A stretch of DNA of 64,000 bases, from the NCBI GenBank assembly GCA_910574185.1, contig CAJSZQ010000003.1:1-64000 (forward strand). Direction: 5' to 3'. Below are positions 9,435 to 18,010 of the stretch, one piece after another (within the stretch, counting starts at the first letter, position 1; each line of letters starts with the position of its first letter). The notes beneath the pieces are model-generated. The model was not told the origin of the DNA, searched no databases, and saw nothing but the letters and a program-made list of their open reading frames with translations. A program made the translations under genes and the position numbers. Source of the DNA: Lachnospiraceae bacterium (GTDB taxonomy: Bacteria; Bacillota; Clostridia; Lachnospirales; Lachnospiraceae).

Positions 9435-9477
9435 AGTATAACACTGATTGTTAGCCAGGTCAAGTTGTGAGTGCTAA
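9435..9477 (-). promoter_or_regulatory. clpB promoter with half-degenerate CIRCE
   Basis: Leftward TTGACC (9458-9463), 17 bases, TATACT (9435-9440). Over the -35 lies TTAGCCAGG-N9-GAGTGCTAA (9451-9477). One arm is a perfect CIRCE half-site; the other matches TTAGCACTC only in its first five bases. HrcA binding is the natural reading, perhaps weaker than at a full CIRCE. Confidence 0.75.
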
Positions 9478-9587
9478 TTTTTTCTGATAATTTTTGCAAA
9501 CCGCCTGAAATCAATGGTTTGCACATACTTTGTTTTCCTGTAATTGTCCTTTTCATAGGTTTTGACACCAATTTTTATATTTTTGTG

Positions 9588-9998
9588 TCAGAAATTTACC
9601 GCCATACTATCCAGCCTTGCAATTTCCTGTTCAATTCTTTCTCTGTCTCCCAAGTGGTTATACACGTCCATTGTCACATCAATATGAGCGTGCCCCATGA
9701 TATACTGCAATACTTTAATATCCATACGGCACTCTGCCATTCTGGTACAGGCAGTATGACGCATAACGTGAGCAGATACTTTTGGAAGTAATTCTGCTTT
9801 TCTATGTTCTTTCTTTGCTTTCTGTACTTCCTGCGTCATAGGTATAACTCGGATACCAGAATCAGTCTTGATAGTAAAATAGGCAGCGTAGGTTGTCATG
9901 TCCTCACTGGCTACTTTTAAGTACCGCTGGCTTTCGGTTATCAGGCAGCGGGTAGGACGGATAAGGTCATACCGCTTTACCAGCGTTTCACGTTTCAA
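9588..9998 (-). pseudogene. C-terminal half of a Tn916-type tyrosine integrase
   Basis: The 136 residues cover the end of the catalytic domain: HVMRHTACTR (His-x-x-Arg), GHAHIDVTM (second His), and the nucleophile tyrosine in VTMDVYNHL. The N-terminal arm-binding, core-binding and first catalytic Arg regions are missing, so it cannot recombine alone. Integrases of this family sit at the end of Tn916-like elements, and this lies at the left end of the decayed element, 5 bases after the tcpF-like fragment. Confidence 0.85.
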
Positions 9999-10003
9999 TC
10001 TTT

Positions 10004-10339
10004 TTATAGGGAAATCGTACCCACTAACGCCTGTGTCTGCTGGTCTATCTTCTCACAGGCAATGTCATATAGCCGCCCTGTGATTTCTTTTTTGGAACGC
10101 TCCTGTGTGGCTCGGATACTGGATTCTGTACTTATCTGCAAGGCATGGATTTTCCCGTCACGGCTCTGTGCGATAAGCTGACGGAAGTTGTCATGCACCA
10201 GATACTTTTCCTCCGGCGACAGGAACGAATAATTGTAAGGTATCAGCTCATAATAGGCGAAACATTCGCCGTCATGGTTGAATACAAGATTGTTTTCCGC
10301 ATCAATCGCATCTCTGCTTTTTAATTTATTTTCACTCAT
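10004..10339 (-). pseudogene. N-terminal fragment of a conjugation ATPase (TcpF/Orf16-like)
   Basis: The 111-residue product (KLKSRDAIDAENNLVFN ..., YNYSFLSPEEKYLVHDNFRQLI) looks like the start of the VirB4-type ATPase of Tn916-family elements, which is about 800 residues. It has a good ribosome binding site, but no Walker motifs remain. The coding sequence ends where the integrase fragment begins, so one deletion probably joined the start of tcpF to the middle of int, removing the rest of the transfer and regulation module. Family identity is from recall of conserved wording, hence moderate confidence. Confidence 0.6.
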
Positions 10340-10692
10340 TTTCTCACTCCTCTCTGCCTGTAACGCTGTTAATATTGCATATCAATAACAGGCACACAAA
10401 AAGGGACACTCATATACCGAATGTCCCCCGCCTGCGTTTCATCACGCCCGATTATTTTTCACTGTAATGCATATCAAACTGCCGCACTGTCTTATCTTCC
10501 TTATCTGTCATTATCCTTTCCTCCATTTCTAAATTTAACTGCATCTGAAAGGAGATTAGGACGGGTGGTAAACGACAGTGTGGCGTTAAATGCAAAAAAG
10601 CGTTCATTGGTCTTCCTCCAACAAACGCTTTCCAGCCTTAATACCTAACTCGGATCAGTATTATATTTCTTACTTTAAAAAATTATTCCCAC
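10340..10692 (-). other. Intergenic region with terminator and a 19-codon frame
   Basis: A hairpin at 10594-10632 (AAAGCGTT ... AACGCTTT followed by a T-run leftward) is a good terminator for the sigma/anti-sigma operon. A 19-codon frame at 10452-10511 leftward (MTDKEDKTVRQFDMHYSEK) has a GGAGGAAAGG site and may be the start of a deleted transfer gene such as tcpE. A smaller GGGACA/TGTCCC hairpin is near 10403-10427. Confidence 0.5.
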
Positions 10693-11775
10693 TTACTCTA
10701 CATGAATTTCCTTTGAAATGACAGCCCTCTCTGCAATGCTGCTGTTCATTCCTTCCTGCTCCATCAAAGACCAGTCATCAGGATTGTCAAAAATGTAGAC
10801 ATACAATGTTTTTATCTCTTTCCCCTGAACAGCAAATACGGCTCTGCCTGACATTTCCATATCTGGGTGAAGCATTTCCCCATCCTGATTAAAGCAAATT
10901 GTAGAGCAGGGTTCTCCCGGTGTTGTCGCATGGACAATTACCTGATACGGAGATACCACTACATCTTCAAGCGTAATATTCCCTTTTTTCTCACCCACTT
11001 CGATTGTTTTTGCATCTGTCGTGTTTATCCCAAACGGAATAGCAATATTCCAACTACCATCCGTCCAGTGAGATGCCGATATTTCCTCACCGTCAAGCCT
11101 CCTGTCGTCATCATAACCAAGACCGTTTACATTTAAGCTAAGTTCGCCGTTGCCTGTATGTTTCTCTGCAAGGTTTATCTTCAGCATACCTGCAAACGTA
11201 TGGCTGTCAATCACCTTTCCATCAAACGTATTTTCGAGCCATTCAGGTGAACTTCCATCCACACTCCATGTTCCTCTGATATAAAACCCTGCGGATGTTC
11301 GGTTATCCGCAGCGTTCATGCCTGTATAATGTTCTGGAATATGCGTAAAATCCGCATCTTCTGATTCAATATTTACTGTAAGGAATATGGAATATCCATC
11401 ACAATAGGCTTCTGATGCAGTCAGTGTGATTCCTTTATCAGACACGGTATAGTCCGATGTATCCAGATTTCCCACAGAATCCTCATTTGTCAGGACAGTC
11501 TTCTTATCCGTATAGTCTCCGGAATATGTGGCATCATCCTCAACCTTTTCAAAAATCTTTCCAATCAGTGGAATCTTTGCTGCAAGTACCGGATTAAAAT
11601 ATCCGAGTCCAGCAATTCCAATAACCGCCGCAGCCACTACAGCAGCCACACATTTTCCTATTTTTCCGAATTTATTCATTTTATCCTTCCTCCTTCTATG
11701 TATCTGGATTTCTTTGTCACTTAATTCAGGAGCAAGGGCCTGCTTTAAGATTTGATCCAATTTTTCATCTGTCAT
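10693..11775 (-). CDS. DUF4179-type anti-sigma factor
   Basis: The 360-residue membrane protein has a short cytoplasmic segment (1-38), one transmembrane helix (about 39-62, VAAVVAAAVIGIAGLGYF) and a large extracytoplasmic domain. That is the layout of DUF4179 proteins encoded after ECF sigma factors. It likely holds the sigma factor at the membrane and releases it on an outside signal. It overlaps the sigma gene by 11 bases, typical of a co-translated sigma/anti-sigma pair. It appears intact although its neighbours are broken. Confidence 0.85.
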   Translation of the reverse strand: MTDEKLDQILKQALAPELSDKEIQIHRRRKDKMNKFGKIGKCVAAVVAAAVIGIAGLGYFNPVLAAKIPLIGKIFEKVEDDATYSGDYTDKKTVLTNEDSVGNLDTSDYTVSDKGITLTASEAYCDGYSIFLTVNIESEDADFTHIPEHYTGMNAADNRTSAGFYIRGTWSVDGSSPEWLENTFDGKVIDSHTFAGMLKINLAEKHTGNGELSLNVNGLGYDDDRRLDGEEISASHWTDGSWNIAIPFGINTTDAKTIEVGEKKGNITLEDVVVSPYQVIVHATTPGEPCSTICFNQDGEMLHPDMEMSGRAVFAVQGKEIKTLYVYIFDNPDDWSLMEQEGMNSSIAERAVISKEIHVE

Positions 11776-12304
11776 ATCCTATCGCCTCCAATTTTTCCTT
11801 TAACTGTTTCTTTGCTTTCCGCATCCGGCTTTTGACGGTTCCTTCCGGCAGCCCAAGAATCTTAGATATCTCATTTATCTGCATATCTGCTGAATAATAC
11901 AGATAGATTGGTATTCTGTACTTCTCCGGCAGGGTTTTAACGAATCCCTGAATCATATCTATCTCATTTTGCTTTAATACAATGCGTTCAGGGGAAACTT
12001 CGTTATCATAATCAGTAAACCCATATCTTTCATCAGACATCTCGTCCATACTGTCAATCGGAACCAGCCTCATCCTGTTTGCATATTTTTTCTTCTTATT
12101 TTTCCAAAGATAAATTGAAGTGGATAAAGCGTAACTTTTTGTATTCTGCATAGAGTCCAGTCTTTTCTTTTTCTCCAGCAGCTTGAGCATAGTGTCCTGA
12201 TACAGTTCGTCCCCATTTTCCGCATCTCTGGCTGTCATCCGGCAAAACCGCAGAATATCTTTTCCAAACCTCAGGACAAACCGCTCGAATTCATCATTAT
12301 TCAT
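11765..12304 (-). CDS. ECF-type sigma-70 family RNA polymerase sigma factor
   Basis: The 179-residue protein has a region 2 segment (FERFVLRFGKDILRFCRMTARDAENGDELYQDTMLKLLEK, near the start) and a region 4 helix-turn-helix (ADMQINEISKILGLPEGTVKSRMRKAKKQL). It directs polymerase to a specific set of promoters. The start at 12304 lies nine bases after AAGGAGG; the upstream ATG at 12313 abuts that site. The pair sits inside the decayed conjugative element, as cargo or as a replacement of the usual regulation module. Confidence 0.9.
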   Translation of the reverse strand: MNNDEFERFVLRFGKDILRFCRMTARDAENGDELYQDTMLKLLEKKKRLDSMQNTKSYALSTSIYLWKNKKKKYANRMRLVPIDSMDEMSDERYGFTDYDNEVSPERIVLKQNEIDMIQGFVKTLPEKYRIPIYLYYSADMQINEISKILGLPEGTVKSRMRKAKKQLKEKLEAIGYDR

Positions 12305-12414
12305 AGCAGCCATCCTCCTTCTTCTTTCAAGTCGACTTGCAAAGATTTGCCCTTGCATGTATATATTGTCGTGGCACCGGAAAAAGTTTTCAAATTCTCA
12401 AAATTTTAACATTT

Positions 12415-12648
12415 TTATAGCCAAATAAAAACTATGACTGGAAATCCACAGTCAATAAGATCAATGTTTTCCTTAAATCTTGAAATGTTTTCATTTAGCC
12501 TACGTCTAATTTCTGGCACTGGCTGATTATGTATCTCCGCAATCGTCTTATCACAGATACACTTCTTCCCTTCTCCAAATCCTCCAAGCACTACAGGAAT
12601 TTCTTTCCCCATGAAATTCTGTTTTCCCTTTACAATTAAATTATTCAT
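12415..12648 (-). pseudogene. N-terminal ORF6N-domain (phage antirepressor-like) fragment
   Basis: From the ATG at 12648 (GGAGG nine bases before), the product reads MNNLIVKGKQNFMGKEIPVV and continues with a pattern typical of ORF6N DNA-binding domains (KTIAEIHNQPVPEIRRRLNENISRF). It then breaks after ENIDLID into an unrelated tail (CGFPVIVFIWL). The usual C-terminal part is missing. It is a 77-codon remnant between the sigma gene and another antirepressor-like fragment. Confidence 0.6.
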
Positions 12649-12784
12649 CTGCAATATCCTCCATTTCCCTATACCAAGAATTTTGAACCAATCCGTAACC
12701 AGCCGATTCACTGGTCGAGGTTATGCCGTTGCCCCGAAATTTCGGTGATATTAGCCAGCCTCATCACTGAAAAATATATGATGA

Positions 12785-13132
12785 TTAAGTTACTTTCTCA
12801 AATAATTCCATAAATGTATCAGCATAGTAGTATGGCTGTGTTTCCTTTTGATTTTTGTCGCTAATAAGGTTTACTCCATATTTTCTTCCTGTTTCCGTCA
12901 ACGATTTGTAAGGCTTCATGGTTCCTTTGCTTGATTTTCTTTCTTTTACTTCAAGAAATCCTGCACTTATAAGTAACTGATTAAACTTCGGCGTGCTCAT
13001 TCAACATTCATTCATTTTCAAAAGTTCCGTAGCAGACAATCTTTCCCTATTTCCGTTATTGCCATAAGCACCAGCGATTGTGCATTGCTTAAAAACCAGT
13101 TGTATAAATTCTGTCCAAAATTCATTCTTCAT
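12785..13132 (-). pseudogene. Antirepressor C-terminal-like gene with in-frame TGA
   Basis: An ATG at 13132 with AAAGGGG upstream opens a frame of 43 codons (MKNEFWTEFIQLVFKQCTIA ... ATELLKMNEC). It hits TGA at 13001-13003 and continues in the same frame with ATG AGC ACG for 71 codons (MSTPKFNQLLISAGFLEVKE ...). The joined product resembles the C-terminal winged-helix domain of phage antirepressors, with ATELLKMNE leading into MSTPKFNQLLISAGF. A nonsense mutation is the simplest reading; the downstream part could restart at its own ATG. Confidence 0.55.
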
Positions 13133-14166
13133 TTCCCCTTTCAAATTTCTGTCTTTGTATCACTTCCTCTGGGGAAGTCGTTTGTTGTTTTATCAGTTTC
13201 TTATGACGCTCTGTAAACTCCACATCATTTAAAATGTCTCTAAGAAAATGTGTGTCGTTGGCACTGTCAATCTTTTGCAGCATTTTCCATGTAGGGGCAA
13301 CCTGCCTGTCTATCCAGTTCTGCGTCATAATAATTCAGCAGGTCACATACCGCATGGTAGGCTCTTTCGTTTTTGAGCCGGATTTCAAATCGGTTTTTGA
13401 TTTTCGTATCCCCTATGGGAATCCCATTTTTTACATACTGCTCATAATTCTTTTCGTAAATGCAGAAATATACTTCTGATTTCAGAGAACCGATATACAG
13501 CGTATTCCCCATACTGTATCCGTCTTGTTCATGGCTACGCACCAGCTCGCCGCTGCGATAGCTCTTGAAACTGCGGAATACAGAAATGCATTCTTCTTGG
13601 TTACATTTTTCAGTCAGATCTGGAATATCCAGCATACCGGCCATATCGTTAATGGCGAGGTCAAGCCGTTTCATCACGCCGCCGTCACCTAAAGCGTCCA
13701 TCAGAAAATCGTACCAGCTCCTATGCTGTGCCAACAGATAACCCTCCATCTGGCGGCAGCCTTTCCCTTTCAGTTCCAGCAGAGTACCCTTTTCTTCATC
13801 AGCAGAAGTAACCACAAACACATCACCTATGACATAATGCTCCGAATAAGAGTAAAAACCGAAATCCTCATGTATCATCATATCCGGTTTCAGTCGCAGA
13901 ATGTCCTCTATCACATGCTTTACATCCGTTGTCGGAAAACGTATTCGTACATAGTCAAACAGCATGGTAAGCGGTGATTCTGGATTATATTTTTCCAGTG
14001 CCGTAAGTAGCTGTTTCTGGATTTCTTCTGTCAATGCCACCTTGCCGGATTCCAGACGGTTTAAATGTTCTCTGCTGATTCCTGCTTCAACCGCCAGCTT
14101 ATTTTGAGAAATACCATAGGCAGTACGCTTTTCTTTAAAATCCTTTATCCAGTCTGTTTCATTCAG
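13122..14166 (-). pseudogene. MobT/Orf20-type relaxase, disrupted
   Basis: The rolling-circle relaxase of Tn916-family elements nicks oriT. The N-terminal HTH (NETDWIKDFKEKRTAYGISQ ... SREHLNRLESGK) is in frame before the obvious GTG at 14040 and begins at 14164-14166 with CTG directly after an in-frame TGA. The replication-initiation-like domain follows to about 13330. Then the frame changes: codons for DLLNYYDAE run into IDRQVAPTWKMLQKID, the family C-terminus, only in the other frame (13122-13328). About 60 residues expected between them are missing. A deletion with frameshift is therefore likely, and the gene is probably inactive. Confidence 0.8.
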
Positions 14167-14260
14167 TCAACCCCCTCCTAACGTAAAAAAGTGTGACAGG
14201 ATTAAAGCCTTTTGTCACACCTCTAAAATCTATCGGAAATACCTGTGCCATAAAGGATTT

Positions 14261-15477
14261 TTAGATTTCCGAATCTGTTTTCAGTTGTATTTGCGCCCCC
14301 CTGTTAGATACCGGGGGCATATGGCAGGTGCGGCACGCCGCACCTGCACAGGCTAGTCCGTACCTGCGGCTTTCGCTTTGCACGCCGCCTGTCCGTCCTG
14401 CCTGCCGCCCAAGCATGACTATCTGTTTCAGCTTGTTAAGGACAGCAGCGTTTTCCTTTGTCGTCAGCATTTCCATAAACGCCACATATTCATCAAAGAT
14501 TAAAAAGTGCGGCTGCAATCCCAAGTAAGCATAGTTCTCACCCGTCTTATAATTCTCCATGAGTTTCATAGTTTCCGAGCGTTCCATCATGCCGTCATAG
14601 AAACGGTCGATACAGGCGGTAATATCTTCCTTTTTGTAGTAGACTTCGGGCATGACAGCGGCGAGGTCGGCAAGGTCAGCGTTCTTCGGGTCTAACACAT
14701 ACATCACCAAATCACAGCGTAACAGAGTTTCGATAATGGTAAGGATAAAATAAGTCCTTCCTCCACCTGTACCGCCAGCAATCAGCATGTGGGGGAGTTG
14801 TCATACTCCCACCAGACATTTTTCATCAGCCGGAGCTTGCCTTTTTCTGCCCGTACCTCATTGATGGTAATGCGGTTTGCAATCGTATCATAGAGCAAAA
14901 TATACTCTACGTAGGATTCATGTATCTCTTTGGATATCAACTCACAGTATAAGCCTGTCTCCAGCTTTTTCTCCAAATGTAAGAGCTGGTCATGATATTT
15001 TCCCAGCGTGATTTCTGTCTGGATATGGAGCAAGCCCTTCTCCATGCGGTAATACATCTTTGGAAAATAGAAAATCCGTTCCTTTTTCCCGTCTGACGGC
15101 AGGTCTTTGAAGATACTGCCGCCCTGTGAAGTATCCGTTTCATACCAGCCATTTTCCAGAATCATACGTGCCAGCTTTTGGCGGTGGAAGAGCTGCTTTA
15201 CCTTGTCATATCGGAATCGGTAATAGAGCAAAGCAGCAGCTAAACAGGTAAATGCTGATATAATGAGCGTAACTATCCTGTACGGTGTAAGGTGGAACTG
15301 TAGGTTGGCGTCGCTAAAATGCGTGACCGAGTTCCAATCGGTTGTTATGATTGCTTTTAGGTTCAAGAGTATCATTGCCATAAAGAACAGCAGGAGCAAC
15401 GAGCCGGTAGCAAAGCGGAAAACCAGAGATTTATCACTGGCTCTGATACGATTTCCTTTCTTTTTAAATCGTTGCAT
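14261..15477 (-). pseudogene. TcpA/Orf21-type FtsK-like coupling protein, frameshifted
   Basis: The first 231 codons (from 15477) give two membrane helices (about 25-45 and 65-90) and the linker domain of the DNA-pumping coupling ATPase. The frame breaks near 14785 after EYDNSP, and the next frame resumes with MLIAGGTGGGRTYF, the Walker A region. One missing base would join them as DxLPHMLIAGG. The Walker A lysine is replaced by arginine. Walker B (HFLIFDEYVAFM) is present. After MLGRQAG the family sequence is lost and a GC-rich, hairpin-containing tail follows. Three separate lesions make it non-functional. Confidence 0.85.
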
Positions 15478-15538
15478 AATCTTTTCCTTTCCATGAAAAA
15501 AGCAGCGAATCCTGTAGAATCTGCTGCTTACTTATATG

Positions 15539-16315
15539 TTATTTATTTATCATTTTAGCTATTTTACAAAGTGTTCGATACCCTTCAATTCCTGCGATTT
15601 CTAATAGAACATATTGCTTTAAAAGTAACTGTAGTGTTGATGAAATTTGTTCCGGTGTATATGGCGTTAAAGAATCACCGTTAGTAATAGAAATAAATCT
15701 CTTTCGTTTACTTTGATAAATACTCCAAAATCTGCCCATATCAATATCAGGATTATTTTGTTCAATCTGCTTGACTAAATTAGTCAAAATCTCCGATTGT
15801 TTTTCGGCACTCGCCGTAGAAACTTCTTGAAAAAAGGATTGTAATTGATTGCTAGATACAGAGCTACAATCAACCTCTTTTAATGTTTCAATTATAAATG
15901 AAATTTCCACATTACATATAGCATTTTGCTTTACATAGAAATAATTTCTTTGTAGATTGCGTAATAATTCCTGTTGTTCTTGCATAGAAGTAACATACTG
16001 ATAAAATTTATTTATACTATCGTAGCTTTTATTATCTATTTTACGAACAAATAAATGCTTATAATTGTTCCAATAATTAACGTCAATTAAAGGAAGAGAC
16101 TCATAGAACGCGGTTAAATTTAATCCTTGATTAGTTATGTAGGATTGAATTTCCTGTACACGCTTTTGGAGTTCATTTATTTGTAATACAATCATGCAAG
16201 CTGCATCACGTAATTTCCCTTTTTCCTGCATTTTGTAAATCCATACAGCAGATAATCCCACCAAAATCAAACCAAGATTGACCCAATTGGCTTTTAAGAA
16301 ATCAAATAATTCCAT
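15539..16315 (-). CDS. Membrane-anchored protein of unknown function (AT-rich cargo)
   Basis: The 258-residue protein has one N-terminal transmembrane helix (about 10-28, NWVNLGLILVGLSAVWIYKM) and a long, mostly helical cytoplasmic part with coiled-coil-like stretches (about 40-60 and 105-125). I recognise no family. A GGAGA site precedes the ATG. The DNA is visibly more AT-rich than its neighbours, and the gene interrupts the usual tcpA to DUF961 order of the element, so it looks like inserted cargo. It is intact while nearly all adjacent genes are broken. Defence or surface functions are possible but unsupported. Confidence 0.6.
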   Translation of the reverse strand: MELFDFLKANWVNLGLILVGLSAVWIYKMQEKGKLRDAACMIVLQINELQKRVQEIQSYITNQGLNLTAFYESLPLIDVNYWNNYKHLFVRKIDNKSYDSINKFYQYVTSMQEQQELLRNLQRNYFYVKQNAICNVEISFIIETLKEVDCSSVSSNQLQSFFQEVSTASAEKQSEILTNLVKQIEQNNPDIDMGRFWSIYQSKRKRFISITNGDSLTPYTPEQISSTLQLLLKQYVLLEIAGIEGYRTLCKIAKMINK

Positions 16316-16508
16316 ATATATTGTCTCCTTAGAATATTTTTATCAATTATATCACTTTCAAATATTGGACACAATGTATATATAGGTATGTTCTTGATTT
16401 TTTCAGAAACCGCTCCGTCGTCATCTGCTTATATACTTTACATCGCTAAGAAAAACTGCTAATCATAGACTACTGCTTATACTTCTATTATCTGATTGAG
16501 AGAACAAA

Positions 16509-16822
16509 TTATAAATGCTTATCCGTATCTCTAGCACCATACAGCAAACGCCGCACTTCCATTACATCATCAATCACCACATAGTAAATAACATACTTCT
16601 CACATAAATTCTATAATACGGATAGTCTCTCTTTTTTGCGGAGACGTATGGCTCAAAAGCAAGCGGATTATTCAGTCTTTCCAGAATCGCAGCCTCCACA
16701 TCGTCAACCAAACGCAAAGTAGCGTCCTCATTCTTTAAAACATTGGTGATGTAACTCGCTGTACTGATTAAATCCTGTTCAAAAATCGGCAGATAGCGAA
16801 GATGCTAAACTTTATTTTCCAT
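16509..16822 (-). pseudogene. RelE/ParE-family toxin pseudogene
   Basis: From the ATG at 16822 the frame reads MENKV, a TAG stop, then HLRYLPIFEQDLISTASYI ... AKKRDYPYYRIYVR. After a frameshift it continues KYVIYYVVIDDVMEVRRLLYGARD to a stop at 16509. This is the typical fold order of ParE/RelE plasmid-stabilisation toxins (N-terminal helix pair, then YYRIYV and YYVV strands and RRLLYGARD). The early stop and the frameshift make it inactive. No antitoxin gene is visible beside it. Confidence 0.7.
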
Positions 16823-16897
16823 GTATCATAATCCAAGCACTCCTTTTATTGTTTATTTTATCATGATTTTATCAGAATATTATCGTACAGGCAATGC

Positions 16898-17298
16898 TTA
16901 TTTAGGATTCTTAATTTCCTTTTTTTCATGCGAACTAGGATTCTGTAGGTTTCCCGTTGAGTTCCCGTCTTTATTTTTCAAGACAATATCCTCCGCCTTG
17001 ATATACCAGTCCACGTCTGCCCCCCCTGAAACGTAGCCGTCGCCACTGTATCCGCTACAGGATTGATAATCTCAACCTCCGCATTATAATCAAATTCCTT
17101 TAACGGCACAGCAGCGGGAATACTCACCTGTATCATGCGCCCCTGTCCTCTGAATTTCAAATCGTAGGTGCGTTCCTTGATTTCTTCAGAAACCGTTCCA
17201 TCCTCGTTCTGCTTATGCACTTCACGCCGCAATGCGGAAAACTTAAGCACTCCGAATGTCTTTTCCTTGTCGATAATGATTCCATTTGCTAATCCCAT
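16898..17298 (-). pseudogene. DUF961 family (Tn916 Orf22/Orf23-like) gene, frameshifted
   Basis: The 106-codon frame (MGLANGIIIDKEKTFGVLKF ... ATATFQGG) matches DUF961 proteins of Tn916-type elements. At a run of seven C at 17020-17026 the frame shifts. In the other frame the expected end (DVDWYIKAEDIVLKNKDG ...) continues to a stop at 16898. A single-base change in a homopolymer is enough to explain it, so either a real mutation or a sequencing error is possible. Confidence 0.7.
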
Positions 17299-17314
17299 AA
17301 TCTCTGATACCTCC

Positions 17315-17581
17315 TTACGCTTTCACCATATCGTCGGCAGACAAGATATAGTTTGTAAACCCACGGTTGCCGATTTTATAACCCTCTGCGGTAATCTTCG
17401 GGTTGATGAGTTTCACCTTTTCCTCAACCTCAAAATTCTTCTCCCCGGAAGCAGCAGGCAATGCTACGATAATATCATCGGCTCTCTGTACGTCCGAATA
17501 CAGGTTGTAGCTACGGGAAATCACAGCCATACGCCCGTTGATTCTCCGCTGTTCTACCTTGTTCTCACCTGCAAATTCCAG
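17315..17581 (-). pseudogene. 5'-truncated DUF961 family gene
   Basis: The frame reads NLEFAGENKVEQRRINGRMA, then VISRSYNLYSDVQRADDIIV ... NYILSADDMVKA, the body and end of a DUF961 protein. The usual first dozen residues are absent. The frame runs without interruption into the TAG stop of the VaFE fragment upstream, so a deletion joined the two. An internal ATG at 17530 could give 71 residues. It is 17 bases before the second DUF961 gene, as in Tn916. Confidence 0.65.
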
Positions 17582-17584
17582 ATT

Positions 17585-17930
17585 CTATAATTCCTCAAAG
17601 GTCACAAGCTCCTTTCCTGCAAGCTCACTGGCATTGAATGTAAAAGCAAGCTGGACTTCCATCTTAGAATCCTTTACGGTGAATGTAAGGTCATTTTCCA
17701 CAGGCTTTCCGTCAATCAGAAGTTCCATATTTTCCGATTTCACCATTTCCCAGCCTTTAAGCTGGTATTTTGTACCTTTCTTTAATCCGTCCAAAGAAAC
17801 AGTATCAACAATCGTCACATTCTTACCAGCTATGATAGATTTCTCCCCTGTAGCCTTATCCGCAGCGGTTGTATGAATTGATAGCTCCGGCTCGTATTCG
17901 TCGGTCAGCGTTCCTATTCTCTATAGTAAG
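17585..17930 (-). pseudogene. VaFE-repeat fragment of a surface-anchored protein
   Basis: The frame is open from 17930 and reads GTLTDEYEPELSIHTTAADK, a junction, then VTIVDTVSLDGLKKGTKYQL ... NASELAGKELVTFEEL. This is one VaFE repeat, the Ig-like module found in tandem in large LPXTG surface proteins of Firmicutes and Actinobacteria. No start, signal peptide or sorting signal is present. It ends at TAG directly before the truncated DUF961 frame. It marks a deletion that brought the inside of a large adhesin gene next to the transfer genes. Confidence 0.65.
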
Positions 17931-17970
17931 CATAAAAATAGCCCTCCACTTTTCCTTATTAATAAAATAA

Positions 17971-18010
17971 GCCGATAACCCAAGAATATTTTATTCTCGG
18001 TATTACCGGC
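17971..18010 (-). terminator. Terminator after the KTR gene
   Basis: An imperfect inverted repeat (GCCGGTAATACCGAGAATA against TATTCTTGGGTTATCGGC, leftward) is followed by TTATTTTATT. Its first arm contains the KTR stop codon. Confidence 0.65.

Noticed and set aside
14324..14347. GC-rich palindrome (GCAGGTGCGGC/GCCGCACCTGC) as an oriT or att site
   Set aside because: It lies inside the degraded end of tcpA; I could not match it to a known oriT, and a simple hairpin is as likely.
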